From assembly GCF_015477765.1 (NCBI RefSeq), contig NZ_JADLQQ010000002.1, forward strand, positions 62,001 to 126,000: a DNA stretch of 64,000 nt, in the 5' to 3' direction. The notes beneath the pieces were generated by a model that had not been told where the DNA came from, did no database searches, and worked only from the letters and a program-made list of their open reading frames with translations. Each line of letters starts with the position of its first letter. Within the stretch, counting starts at the first letter, position 1. The translations under genes and the position numbers were made by a program. Source of the stretch: Nocardia transvalensis. Its GTDB lineage: Bacteria > Actinomycetota > Actinomycetes > Mycobacteriales > Mycobacteriaceae. Below are positions 33,283 to 42,204 of this stretch, piece by piece.

Positions 33283-34515
33283 TCAGCCGAGGCGAACGGG
33301 GAAGGCCGCGAGGTCGTTCTGGGTCAGCACCGGCAGGTTGCGGATCTCCTCGGCGGGCACGGCCAACCGCAGACCGGGGAAGCGGCCGAACAGGGCCGGG
33401 ACCGCGATCACCGTCTCCAGGCGCGACAGCGCGGCACCGGGACAGATGTGCGGGCCGTGGCCGAAGGAGATGTGGCGGGCGGCGGTCGGGCGGGTGAGGT
33501 CGTAGTCGTCGGCGTCGGGGCCGTGCACGGTGGTGTCGCGGCCGATCGCGCGGTAGGACATGACAACGCCGTCGCCCTTCGCGATGACGGTGTCGCCGAC
33601 GCCGATGTCCTCGGTCGCGAATCGCATCAGCAGGTGAGTCACCGGGCCGTCCCAGCGCAGGGTCTCCTCGATGGCCTGTTTCCACTCGTAGTCGCCGCGG
33701 CGCAGCAGCTCGAACTGGTCGGGGTGACGCAGCAGGGCCCGCACGGTGGTGAGGATGAGCGAGACGGTGGTTTCGTGCCCGGCCGCGACGAGCGCCTTCA
33801 GATTGCCGACCACCTCCTCCTCGGTCAGCGGATCGCCGCCGTCCTCGGCGAAGATGAAGGCGGAGGTGAGATCGTCACCGGGCTGGGCGGTCTTCTTGCG
33901 CACCATCTCGGTGAAATAGGCGTCCAGGTCGTCGATCACCCGCAGCCGCTCGCCCTGCGGGGTCAACAGCGAGAAGAACGCCTTGTACCACTCGAGCAGC
34001 ATGGGCTGATCGGCGCGGTCCACACCCATCAGCTCGCTGACGACCCGCATGGGCAGCGGGTAGGCGAACACCGATTTGAGGTCCACGATCGCACCGCCGC
34101 GACCGGCGCGTGCCAGATCGTCGAGCAGTTCGGCGGTGAGCCGCTCGATCACCGGGCGCATCGTGTCGAGGCGGCGCGGTGACAGGGCCTGGGTGGTCTT
34201 GATCCGCAGCCGTCGATGTTCGGCGCCGTCCACGGTGAACATCGACCGCCCGGCGTCGATCATGCCGATCAGCGGCCACTGCCGCGTCACGACTCCGGAC
34301 TGCCACAGCGACCACGCAGTGATGTCCTTGACCAGCCGTTGATCGACCAGCAGTTGCCGGGCGAGCGCATGGGTGGTCACCGTCCACGCGGGCACACCCA
34401 GGAGCTCTATGCGGGCCAGCGGTCCCGCCGCGCGCAATCGGCTGGTCTCACCGTGCAGATCGCCGATCATCGGGTCGATCACGATGGTTTCCGCGTGCGG
34501 ACATGGCCGGCTCAT
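33283..34515 (-). CDS. cytochrome P450
   Basis: The 410-residue soluble P450 has the I-helix AAGHETTVSLI, the K-helix EETLRW and the haem-binding loop FGHGPHICPGAAL with the proximal Cys at 358. The N-terminal part (SLWQSGVVTRQWPLIGMIDAGRSMFTVDGAEHRRLR) resembles Streptomyces CYP107/CYP105-type macrolide and secondary-metabolite hydroxylases. It is monocistronic here. A ferredoxin gene is not adjacent. The substrate is unknown. Confidence 0.92.
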   Translation of the reverse strand: MSRPCPHAETIVIDPMIGDLHGETSRLRAAGPLARIELLGVPAWTVTTHALARQLLVDQRLVKDITAWSLWQSGVVTRQWPLIGMIDAGRSMFTVDGAEHRRLRIKTTQALSPRRLDTMRPVIERLTAELLDDLARAGRGGAIVDLKSVFAYPLPMRVVSELMGVDRADQPMLLEWYKAFFSLLTPQGERLRVIDDLDAYFTEMVRKKTAQPGDDLTSAFIFAEDGGDPLTEEEVVGNLKALVAAGHETTVSLILTTVRALLRHPDQFELLRRGDYEWKQAIEETLRWDGPVTHLLMRFATEDIGVGDTVIAKGDGVVMSYRAIGRDTTVHGPDADDYDLTRPTAARHISFGHGPHICPGAALSRLETVIAVPALFGRFPGLRLAVPAEEIRNLPVLTQNDLAAFPVRLG

Positions 34516-34745
34516 CGGGCACCTCCAGCGGTCCGAGACACGAGGCCCCGGACCTCTCCGTCTGCACGGGCTGTCTCAAAAACCCAGACCGCCAGGCGAT
34601 TTCGAATTGTATGCATGAGCATAACTCGGCCGCGGTTACCCTGGCGCCCGAACGGCACGCGGGCCGGAACCGTACGAATCGGTCGCCCTCGAGTACCGGA
34701 TCTCACACCGTGTTTGCCCGCCAGATGCGCGGGAACGCCTCGAAC

Positions 34746-35114
34746 ATGAACGGACGAGGCGAGCCCGGCGAGGACATGTTGAGTTCGACCGAAAGCCTGG
34801 ATTCCGACGAGGTGCGCAACGACGACGGCGATGCGGTTGTCGCTCCGCCCGACGACTGGACCGGCGCCGACCGGTACGGGATGACGTCGCGGGAGCAGCG
34901 GGAAGGACAGCCGCTGGCCGATCGGCTCGCGCAGGAGGAGCCCGACGTCGGAGCGGGCCGGTCCCGCGAGGACGACGGCGGGACCGCTGCCGAGGGTATC
35001 GACGCGGTCCGCCCGGACACCCGCGGGCACGCGGCGACACCCTCGCGTCAGCACGCCGGCCAGATCGACGACACACCCGAGGACGGTGAGTCCTTCTATC
35101 CGGTGGAGGAATAA
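34746..35114 (+). CDS. DUF5709-like small acidic protein
   Basis: About 122 residues, strongly acidic and without hydrophobic helices, so probably cytoplasmic and partly disordered. The segment DRYGMTSREQREGQPLADRLAQEEPDV matches the conserved core of DUF5709 proteins of mycobacteria and nocardiae. The start is uncertain: ATG 34746 and ATG 34776 are both in frame and neither has a strong ribosome binding site. Function unknown. Confidence 0.65.
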   Translation: MNGRGEPGEDMLSSTESLDSDEVRNDDGDAVVAPPDDWTGADRYGMTSREQREGQPLADRLAQEEPDVGAGRSREDDGGTAAEGIDAVRPDTRGHAATPSRQHAGQIDDTPEDGESFYPVEE

Positions 35115-35258
35115 CCGGCTCCCGGTCCGAAATCGACCCCCTTCCTCGATGATTCGACCGCCGGTCGGCACGGCGATGTGCAATGTTGTTATCGCCCAGG
35201 GTGATACCGCACCGGCGAGCCGAGGCGGGAGGCATCGGAAAGGGGGTGCGGCGAGGCC

Positions 35259-35909
35259 ATGTCGGAATCGAAGTTCAACGGGCCGCGTCGGACCGGCGAG
35301 ATCGGCGGCACCGCGGGGGCCGTGCCGGTCTGGCCGGGAATGATCCCGCCGTCGCAGCCGCGCCGCCGCCACGCCCGCCCGCGCCCGCACCACCGGCACC
35401 GGATGATGGTCGGGACGTTCGCGATGATCGGGACCGCGGCCGTGGTCGGCGGAATCGTGTTGGCCCGGGTGGAGGCCGGGATTCAGCCCGAGGCGCTGGT
35501 GAGCGCCGCCGATCCGATCCTCGGTGGCGGTCCCGGCTGCGAGGCCACGCGGACCGCACAACTGGTGCGCGGCAACGGAGTCGGCTCGACCGCCTCCGGA
35601 CCCGACGCCATCCTGGCCTTCCAGCACGCCTACTACGTGGCTCGCTCCGGGGGGCTGGCCCGATCGGTCACCACCGCCGACGCCTGGGTCTCTTCACCCC
35701 AGGTGATCGACCTCGGCATCGCCACCGTCCCCGCGGGAACCCGGCACTGCGTCCAGGTCGCCCCGCTCCCGGACGGCCGGTTCGACGTACAGGTCACCGA
35801 GACCCGCCCCGACCGGTCCACCCGCACATACCGTCAGATCGTCACGGTCGCGGACCGTAACGGCACCACACTGATCACCCGCATAGATGCACCCCGTCCC
35901 ACCCGCTGA
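35259..35909 (+). CDS. membrane-anchored protein, DUF8176-like
   Basis: The 216-residue protein has a His/Arg-rich cytoplasmic N-terminus, one transmembrane helix (MVGTFAMIGTAAVVGGIVLA) and an external domain with two cysteines (GGGPGCEATRT and GTRHCVQV). The external part (PDAILAFQHAYYVARSGG ... DGRFDVQVTETRPDRSTRTYRQIVTV) looks like the NTF2/DUF8176 fold seen in Nocardia secreted proteins. ATG 35259 follows GGAAAGGGGG at some distance. Function unknown. Confidence 0.68.
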   Translation: MSESKFNGPRRTGEIGGTAGAVPVWPGMIPPSQPRRRHARPRPHHRHRMMVGTFAMIGTAAVVGGIVLARVEAGIQPEALVSAADPILGGGPGCEATRTAQLVRGNGVGSTASGPDAILAFQHAYYVARSGGLARSVTTADAWVSSPQVIDLGIATVPAGTRHCVQVAPLPDGRFDVQVTETRPDRSTRTYRQIVTVADRNGTTLITRIDAPRPTR

Positions 35910-36042
35910 ACCCACCGGGCCCCTGTCCTCGCCACCTGCCGCCGTCTCGGCCTGGGCCCCTTCGGTATTCCGGCGGGTCTCGTCGATTACCGGCACGGAG
36001 CTCGCCTCGGCGGCGATCGGTCGGTACTGTCGGTAGCGACAC

Positions 36043-36064
36043 CCCGACCGAGTGGTTGGTCGGG
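36043..36064. promoter_or_regulatory. inverted repeat upstream of GH3 gene
   Basis: CCCGACC-N8-GGTCGGG lies 39 bp before the GH3 start, followed by AT-rich GAAAATAGCAAAAGG. It could be a repressor site for the glucosidase gene. Confidence 0.4.
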
Positions 36065-36102
36065 AAAATAGCAAAAGGTCAGGCGAGACGAACGGGGTGC
36101 TG

Positions 36103-38487
36103 ATGGACGACCGGATCGAGCAGTGGGTGGCGAAACTGGATCTGGCGGCGAAATTGCGGCTCATCTCCGGGGCGGGGATGTTCCGGATGGCCGGTGAGCC
36201 GGCCATCGGGCTGGCGGCGATGCCGATCTCGGACGGCCCGTCGGGAGTGCGCGGCGAGAACTGGGACGAGCGGGACCCCTCGGTGAGCCTGCCCTCGGGG
36301 ACGGCCCTGGCCGCCACCTGGGACCGGCCGCTGCTCGGTGAGATCGGCGCCCTGATCGCCGCGGAGGCACGCCGCAAGAACGTGCACGCGGTACTGGGAC
36401 CGACCATCAATCTGCATCGGTCGCCCCTGGGCGGCAGGCATTTCGAATGCTTCTCCGAGGATCCGATGCTCACCGCCGAGATGGCCGCCGCGTACGTGCG
36501 GGCGGTGCAGGAGCACGGCGTGGCCGCGTGCCCGAAACACTACGTGGCCAACGATTCCGAGACCGACCGCTTCACCGTCGATGTGCGCGTGGACGAGCGC
36601 GCCCTACGCGAACTGTATCTGTATCCGTTCGAACGCAGTGTGCAGGCCGGGGCGTGGATGGTGATGGCGGCCTACAACTCCGTCGCCGGTGTCACCATGA
36701 CCGAGAATTCGCTGCTGGACGAACCGCTCAAGGGCAGTTGGGGTTTCGACGGCGTGGTGGTCTCGGACTGGACCGCGGTGCGTTCCACCGAGGGCGCGGC
36801 GCGCGGGACCGATCTGTGCATGCCCGGCCCGCCCATGCTGTGGGGTGAGCCGCTGGCGGAGGCGGTTCGAGGCGGCACGGTGCCGGAGGCGGCGATCGAC
36901 GAGAAGGTCCGCCGCATCCTGCGTTTCGCCGTCCGCGTCGGCGCGTTGGACGGAACGCCCCGCCCCACACCGGAATTCACCGACGAGAAGGCCCAGCAGC
37001 TGGTGCGCCGAGCCGCCGCCGATGCCATGGTGCTGGTCCGCAACGACGGCGTGCTGCCGCTGCGCCCGGACACCACGGTGGCCCTGCTGGGCCCGGGTGC
37101 GGCCGAGCCGCGGTTCATGGGCGGCGGCAGCGCCACCGTGATTCCCGGTCACACCACCACCCCGCTGGAAGGTTTGAAAGCCGTTGTGCCGGTGGTTCAT
37201 ACACCCGGCGTGCGGGTCACCGACGGCCTCGCGCCGGTACCGGTGGAGCTGATCACCGACCCCGAGACCGGCACACCCGGGCTGAGCCTGCGCTATCTGG
37301 ACGGCGAGAGCCTCATCGACACACAGCACCGCACGGCGGGCACGCTGGTCCTGTTCGGCGACGCGTCGGCCGCGCGGGCGTCGGCCGTCCAGCTGCATGC
37401 CCGGCTGCGCGCCGATGCCGACGGCGAATGGCGGATCGGGGCGGCGGCGATCGGCGGGGTGCGTGTCGAACTCGACGGCGAAACCGTTCTCGACGAGACC
37501 GTCGCACCCGAGAGCGCCGATCCGCTGAACGCGCTGATGGACCCACCGCAACGAGCGGTGCCCCGCACGCTGGCGGCGGGGCAGGAGGTCGACGTGCGGA
37601 TCACCGTCGCCACCCCGCAGGCGATTCCGGGACTGGGCGTACTGCTCGGCGTCACACTCGGCATAGTTCGGCCGCGGCGCACCGAGGACGAGGAGTTCGC
37701 CGCGGCCGTCGAGGCGGCACGCACCGCCGACGCGGCGGTCGTGGTCGTCGGCACCACCGAACTGATCGAAAGCGAGGGCGCCGACCGCACCACACTGCGC
37801 CTGCCCGGTCGGCAGGACGAACTGGTCGCGGCGGTGGCGGCGGTCAATCCGCGCACGATCGTGGTGGTGAATTCCGGTGCGCCGGTGGAGATGCCGTGGC
37901 GCGACGAGGTGGCCGCGGTGCTGCTGTCGTGGTTCCCCGGACAGGAGTTCGGTGCCGCGCTCGCCGACGTGCTCACCGGCGCCCGCGAGCCCGGCGGTCG
38001 GCTGCCCACCACCTGGCCGAAGACCATGGACGAGGTTCCGGTGCTGAGCACGACGCCGGAAGGCGGCACGCTGCGCTACGAGGAGGGCGTGCACATCGGC
38101 TACCGCGCCTGGCTGCGCGGCGGCCTCGAGCCCGCCTACCCCTTCGGATACGGACTCGGCTACACCAGCTGGGAACTGAGCGACCTCGCCGTCTCCGGTC
38201 ACACCGCCACGGTCACCGTCCGCAACACCGGCGACCGCCCGGGCAAGCAGGTGGTGCAGGCGTACCTGTCACGTCCGCACAGCGCGCTCGACCGGCCGGT
38301 GCGGTGGCTGGCGGCGTTCGAGACGCTCACCCTCGGCCCCGGACAGTCGCGACGGGTGGATATTCCCCTGCCGCACCGAGCCTTCGAACACTGGACCGCC
38401 GACGGCTGGGCCACCGAGCCCGGCCCCTTCACCGTGCACATCGGCACCTCGGTGTCGGACCTCCCGCTGCACGCCGAGATCGCCTGA
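36103..38487 (+). CDS. glycoside hydrolase family 3 beta-glucosidase
   Basis: The 794-residue protein has the full GH3 layout. The N-terminal TIM barrel has CPKHYVAND near 143 and the nucleophile D222 in VVVSDWTAV. The alpha/beta sandwich domain has LVRNDGVLPL, with a likely acid/base Glu in ELIESEGADRT. A PA14-like insert lies around residues 400-530. A C-terminal fibronectin-III-type domain (FGYGLGYTSWEL, NTGDRPGKQVVQAYL) follows. There is no signal peptide, so it probably acts in the cytoplasm on imported glycosides. ATG 36103 follows GGTCAGGCGAGACG. It ends at a rho-independent terminator. Confidence 0.93.
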   Translation: MDDRIEQWVAKLDLAAKLRLISGAGMFRMAGEPAIGLAAMPISDGPSGVRGENWDERDPSVSLPSGTALAATWDRPLLGEIGALIAAEARRKNVHAVLGPTINLHRSPLGGRHFECFSEDPMLTAEMAAAYVRAVQEHGVAACPKHYVANDSETDRFTVDVRVDERALRELYLYPFERSVQAGAWMVMAAYNSVAGVTMTENSLLDEPLKGSWGFDGVVVSDWTAVRSTEGAARGTDLCMPGPPMLWGEPLAEAVRGGTVPEAAIDEKVRRILRFAVRVGALDGTPRPTPEFTDEKAQQLVRRAAADAMVLVRNDGVLPLRPDTTVALLGPGAAEPRFMGGGSATVIPGHTTTPLEGLKAVVPVVHTPGVRVTDGLAPVPVELITDPETGTPGLSLRYLDGESLIDTQHRTAGTLVLFGDASAARASAVQLHARLRADADGEWRIGAAAIGGVRVELDGETVLDETVAPESADPLNALMDPPQRAVPRTLAAGQEVDVRITVATPQAIPGLGVLLGVTLGIVRPRRTEDEEFAAAVEAARTADAAVVVVGTTELIESEGADRTTLRLPGRQDELVAAVAAVNPRTIVVVNSGAPVEMPWRDEVAAVLLSWFPGQEFGAALADVLTGAREPGGRLPTTWPKTMDEVPVLSTTPEGGTLRYEEGVHIGYRAWLRGGLEPAYPFGYGLGYTSWELSDLAVSGHTATVTVRNTGDRPGKQVVQAYLSRPHSALDRPVRWLAAFETLTLGPGQSRRVDIPLPHRAFEHWTADGWATEPGPFTVHIGTSVSDLPLHAEIA

Positions 38488-38505
38488 CCGGGCGAATATA
38501 CCGAC

Positions 38506-38526
38506 AGCCGCCGTTGCGGGCTTTTT
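38506..38526 (+). terminator. rho-independent terminator after GH3 gene
   Basis: AGCCGC-CGTT-GCGGGCT forms a six-pair stem with one bulged G, followed directly by TTTTT at 38522-38526, 19 bp after the GH3 stop. Confidence 0.65.
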
Positions 38527-38566
38527 GCTGCTCGGTCGCCTACGCTCCCGTGCAGTGGCAGCGGTG

Positions 38567-38592
38567 GCGTACTGGACGAGTGACCAGTACGC
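38567..38592. promoter_or_regulatory. perfect 9-bp inverted repeat upstream of ceramidase-like gene
   Basis: GCGTACTGG-N8-CCAGTACGC has perfect arms and lies 39 bp before the GTG start. The form is that of a TetR-type operator. No TetR gene is adjacent, so the controlling repressor would be encoded elsewhere. Confidence 0.55.
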
Positions 38593-38630
38593 TTCGCCGC
38601 ACCAGACATTCCGGCACCGAAGGAGTACTC

Positions 38631-40694
38631 GTGACGGTCTCCCGGCGATCGATGCTGGCCGGCAGCGCGGCGGCGCTGACGGCCGGTGTGGTGGGTGCGC
38701 AGACCGCGCACGCGCATCCGATGCGGCGCGCCGCCGACGGTCAGGACTATCTGATCGGCTGCGGCATCGCCGATGTCACCGGCGCGGTGGCCGGTCAGGG
38801 CATGATGGGCTATTCCGAGCTGGACCAGGTCGCCACGGGCCTGCTGATGCGATGTTGGGCGCGGGCCTACGTCATCGTCGACCGCGCCACCGGCGACCGG
38901 GTCGCGTTCGTGACCGTCGACATCGCCTGCCTGTTCCAGTCCGTGCACCTGGCCGTGCTGCAGCGGTTGGCGCAACGCTTCGGTGACCTCTACACCGAGC
39001 GCAACGTCAGCATCAACGCCACCCACAATCACAACTCCTGCGGCGGCACCGCACGCGAATACGCCTATTCGCTGGCCGCCTACGGCTTTCAGCAGAATTC
39101 GCACGAGGCCGAGGTCAACGGAATCGTGGCCGCGATCGTCGCCGCGCACGAGCGGCTCGCGCCCGGCAGTCTGCTGCTCGGTCGCGGGGAACTACACGAC
39201 GCCGCGGCCAATCGCTCCCGGGTGGCCTTCGACCTGAATCCGCCGGAAGACAAGGCCGAATTTCCCGATGCCATCGATCCGGCGGTGACGGTGCTGCGGC
39301 TGCGTCAGGGCGGCCGCGATGTCGGCGCCATCACCTGGTACGCCACCCACGGCACCTCGCTGACCGATCGCAACACCCTGATCTCGGCCGACAACAAGGG
39401 CTACGCCAGCTATCGGTGGGAGCACGACGAGATGGGGGTGCGCTACCTGGACGGCCAACCCGGTTTCGTGGCCGCCTTCGCGCAGACCAACCCGGGCGAT
39501 ATCACCCCGAACCTCAACGTCACGCCCTGGCATCCGAGCGGTCCGACCGACAGCAATCGCCTCGACTGCGCCCTCATCGGCGAACGTCAATACCAGGCCG
39601 GGCGTGCGGCTTTCGCGGCGGCGCGGCCGATGGGCGGCAGCGGCATCGACACGGCCCTGCGCTATGTGAACATGGGCGACACCGCCATCGACGGCGACTA
39701 CACCCCCGACGGTAAGCCCGCGCGCACGACACCGGCGATGATGGGCGCCTCGGCGGCGGCCGCCAGTTCGGAGGACAACTGGAAAACCCAGCTGCCCTTC
39801 CTGTTCGAGGGGCAGCAGAACCCGGTCGTGGCGGCGCTGGGTGGGGTGAACGCACCGATCGAGCAGTGGATGCGAGATGTGCAGGCGCCCAAGCTGATCG
39901 TGGCCCCGCTCGGGATCATGCCGCCGCGCCCGTGGGTGCCGCTGGTGGTGCCGATTCAGATCCTGCGCATCGGTGAGCTCGTATTGGCCTGCGGGCCCGC
40001 GGAATACACGGTGGTGTCGGGGCTGCGGATCCGCCGGGTGGTCGCCCGCGCACTGGGCGTGCCGCTCGAGAACGTGCTCATGCAGGGCTACGCCAACGGC
40101 TACTGCGGATATGTGGCCACGCCCGAGGAATACGTCTCGCAGCAGTACGAGGGCGGGGAGACGCTGTACGGCCGGTGGACGCTGTCGGCATATATGCAGG
40201 AATTCGACAGGCTGGCGCGTGCGGTGGCGGCGCGCATCGATCCGGGCCGCGGCCCCGCGCCGCTGGACTGGACCGCGGGCCCGCAACCGAATCTGTTGCC
40301 GCCGGTGCCTCCGGACGTGCCCGTGGCCGGACACCGCTTCGGGGACGTGATCACCGCACCCGCCGCGGATTACCGGGCGGGACAGACGGTTTCGGTAGTG
40401 TTCGCCGGAGCGCACCCGAACAACGACTTCCACACCGGCGGCACCTATTTCGAGGTGCAGCGCACGGAGGGCGGGACCTGGCGGCGGGTGTTCGACGACA
40501 ACGACTGGTGCACCGAACTGCACTGGTCGCGGCCCGACGGCCAGCCCGCCGCATCCTTGATCGGCATCGACTGGACCATTCCCGAGGGGACCGAATCCGG
40601 CCGCTACCGCATCGAATACAGCGGTGACAGCCGCGACGGCGCGGGCGCGGTGACCCGATTCACCGGCACCTCACCCGAATTCGGCGTGGGCTGA
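38631..40694 (+). CDS. neutral/alkaline ceramidase-like hydrolase, Tat-exported, Thr at nucleophile
   Basis: The 687-residue protein begins with a twin-arginine signal (SRRSMLAGSAAALTAGVVGA). It then has neutral ceramidase motifs: NATHNHNSCGG (zinc His 132/134), WYATHGTS (H240), GPAEYTV and GYCGYVATPEEY. A C-terminal immunoglobulin-like domain begins near 565. Ceramidases cleave the amide of N-acyl sphingosine using a Ser in (A/V)G(D/N)xSPN. Here the segment reads NPGDITPN, placing Thr292 at that site. GTG 38631 follows AAGGAG. The enzyme may still act through Thr, or it may have a different substrate. It is a single gene with an operator upstream. Confidence 0.85.
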   Translation: MTVSRRSMLAGSAAALTAGVVGAQTAHAHPMRRAADGQDYLIGCGIADVTGAVAGQGMMGYSELDQVATGLLMRCWARAYVIVDRATGDRVAFVTVDIACLFQSVHLAVLQRLAQRFGDLYTERNVSINATHNHNSCGGTAREYAYSLAAYGFQQNSHEAEVNGIVAAIVAAHERLAPGSLLLGRGELHDAAANRSRVAFDLNPPEDKAEFPDAIDPAVTVLRLRQGGRDVGAITWYATHGTSLTDRNTLISADNKGYASYRWEHDEMGVRYLDGQPGFVAAFAQTNPGDITPNLNVTPWHPSGPTDSNRLDCALIGERQYQAGRAAFAAARPMGGSGIDTALRYVNMGDTAIDGDYTPDGKPARTTPAMMGASAAAASSEDNWKTQLPFLFEGQQNPVVAALGGVNAPIEQWMRDVQAPKLIVAPLGIMPPRPWVPLVVPIQILRIGELVLACGPAEYTVVSGLRIRRVVARALGVPLENVLMQGYANGYCGYVATPEEYVSQQYEGGETLYGRWTLSAYMQEFDRLARAVAARIDPGRGPAPLDWTAGPQPNLLPPVPPDVPVAGHRFGDVITAPAADYRAGQTVSVVFAGAHPNNDFHTGGTYFEVQRTEGGTWRRVFDDNDWCTELHWSRPDGQPAASLIGIDWTIPEGTESGRYRIEYSGDSRDGAGAVTRFTGTSPEFGVG

Positions 40695-40774
40695 GCGCGG
40701 CTGTTCGCCGGCGACCGACTGTGATTGAGTGGGACGCACCGGTTCGTACGGTCCAGTGAAAGGAGCGGTGTGCC

Positions 40775-41587
40775 ATGACGATCGATGTCTGGGCTCAGCA
40801 CCCCACGCCCCGTTTCCTCGCCCACGAGATGTTCGCCTCGCTGCGGCGATGGAGCGGCGCGACGATCCCGACCGAGCCCATACCGCTCTCGTTCACCCTC
40901 GAGGCGATGGACGCCGCGGGGGTCGATCGCGCGGTCATCAGCGCATGGCACGCACCGGAAGGATCGCTGATCGGCAACGACGAGGTGGCGGCGTGGGTCG
41001 CACAGGCCCCGGATCGGTTGTCGGGCTTGGCCTCGGTGGATCTGCGCAAGCCGGTCGCGGCGGTGCGGGAGCTGCGGCGGCGGGTCCGCGACGAGGGATT
41101 CAAGGGGTTGCGGGTGCTGCCGTGGCTGTGGGAGACCCCACCGACCGATCGGCGCTTCTATCCGCTGTTCGCCGAATGTGTCGAACTCGGGGTGCCGTTC
41201 TGCACACAGGTCGGCCACACCGGACCGCTGCGGCCCTCGGAGCCCGGCCGCCCGATTCCCTACCTCGATCAGGTCGCCCTCGACTTCCCGGAACTGACGA
41301 TCGTGTGCGGGCATATCGGATATCCCTGGACCGAGGAGATGATTGCCGTCGCGCGCAAACACGAGAACGTGGTGATCGACACCTCGGCCTACACCACCAA
41401 ACGTCTTCCGCCGGAACTGATCTCGTATCTGAAGACGGGCAGCGGGCGGCACAAGGTGCTGTTCGGCACGAACTACCCGATGATCATGCCGGGACACGCC
41501 CTCGCGGGCCTGGACGACCTCGGACTGGATGCCGAGACCCGCGAGCTGTATCTGGAGGGCAACGCGCGCAAGGTGTTCCGGCTGTGA
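40775..41587 (+). CDS. amidohydrolase family 2 metal-dependent hydrolase
   Basis: The 270-residue protein is an ACMSD/4-oxalomesaconate-hydratase-like TIM barrel (Amidohydro_2). It has the N-terminal WAQHPTPRF, FTLEAMDAAGVDRAVISAW, GVPFCTQVGHTGP with a metal His, IVCGHIGYPWTEE with another His and VLFGTNYPM. The terminal Asp of the usual GSD(Y/W) motif is replaced by Asn (GTNYPM), and the HxH motif is reduced to one His. ATG 40775 follows AAGGAGCGG. Metal use may therefore differ from that of the classical enzymes. The reaction is unknown; decarboxylation or hydrolysis is typical of the family. Confidence 0.84.
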   Translation: MTIDVWAQHPTPRFLAHEMFASLRRWSGATIPTEPIPLSFTLEAMDAAGVDRAVISAWHAPEGSLIGNDEVAAWVAQAPDRLSGLASVDLRKPVAAVRELRRRVRDEGFKGLRVLPWLWETPPTDRRFYPLFAECVELGVPFCTQVGHTGPLRPSEPGRPIPYLDQVALDFPELTIVCGHIGYPWTEEMIAVARKHENVVIDTSAYTTKRLPPELISYLKTGSGRHKVLFGTNYPMIMPGHALAGLDDLGLDAETRELYLEGNARKVFRL

Positions 41588-41591
41588 ACAG

Positions 41592-41999
41592 CTACGGGCG
41601 GCGCAGCGACCAGACCTGGGCGGCGATCCGGGCGAACAGGCGGATGGCGGGATCGCCGACGGCGCGGCCGTCGGCGAGCGGTCCGCTGTAGCAGACAGCC
41701 AGCGCGTAGGGCGGTGCGTCGGGCGGGATGACCAGGGCTGCGCTGTCTCGTCTGCGGCGTGACCGGTAATTCTTCCCGGCCACGCGGGTGCCCGCGGGCA
41801 TGCCGATCGCGAGATCGTCGCGGACGCCGGTGCGTTCGAGGGGTGTCAGTTCGTCGAGGCGCAGGGCCAGCATCGTGCGTGCCAGACCCGCCGCGGTCAC
41901 CGGTTCGTCGGCGGTCGAATCCGGATGGGGGACAGTCGCATTGAGTGCGTAGAACGGTTCCTCATCCTGCCGGACTGCGCAGATCGACAGCATGCTCAC
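41592..41999 (-). CDS. short protein resembling the C-terminal half of a class A beta-lactamase fold
   Basis: The 135-residue product lacks an SxxK motif. Its second half (MPAGTRVAGKNYRSRR...DSAALVIPPDAPPYALAVCYSG) resembles the KTG-strand and following beta-strands of class A serine beta-lactamases, with the KTG motif degraded to GKN. The preceding helix (AAGLARTMLALRLDEL) also fits. It has no signal peptide. It could be a remnant of a larger serine hydrolase or a small free-standing relative. It is convergent with the amidohydrolase, with 4 bp between the stops. Confidence 0.5.
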   Translation of the reverse strand: MSMLSICAVRQDEEPFYALNATVPHPDSTADEPVTAAGLARTMLALRLDELTPLERTGVRDDLAIGMPAGTRVAGKNYRSRRRRDSAALVIPPDAPPYALAVCYSGPLADGRAVGDPAIRLFARIAAQVWSLRRP

Positions 42000-42204
42000 A
42001 GCCTATCGACGACGACTGTGAGATTCCGGCAATACGGACGTTACGGGCAACATATATCTTTCGGCGGGTCTTGACCCGGAGGGTCCGGTCTGCATCGCCT
42101 CGGGCCAGGCGAGCCTGGGGGCATTGCGGGTTGTGCAGGGGCGGTTCATGCTTTGGGTACAGAGAAAGCTCGGTCGGGGACCCCACTCGAACAGGAGCAG
42201 GCTC

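Noticed and set aside
37428..40694. Very long open frame (about 1088 codons) apparently joining the GH3 and ceramidase genes
   Set aside because: The first 400 codons are a shifted-frame shadow of the GH3 gene. Only the part from 38631 is protein-like and has its own start, ribosome binding site and operator.
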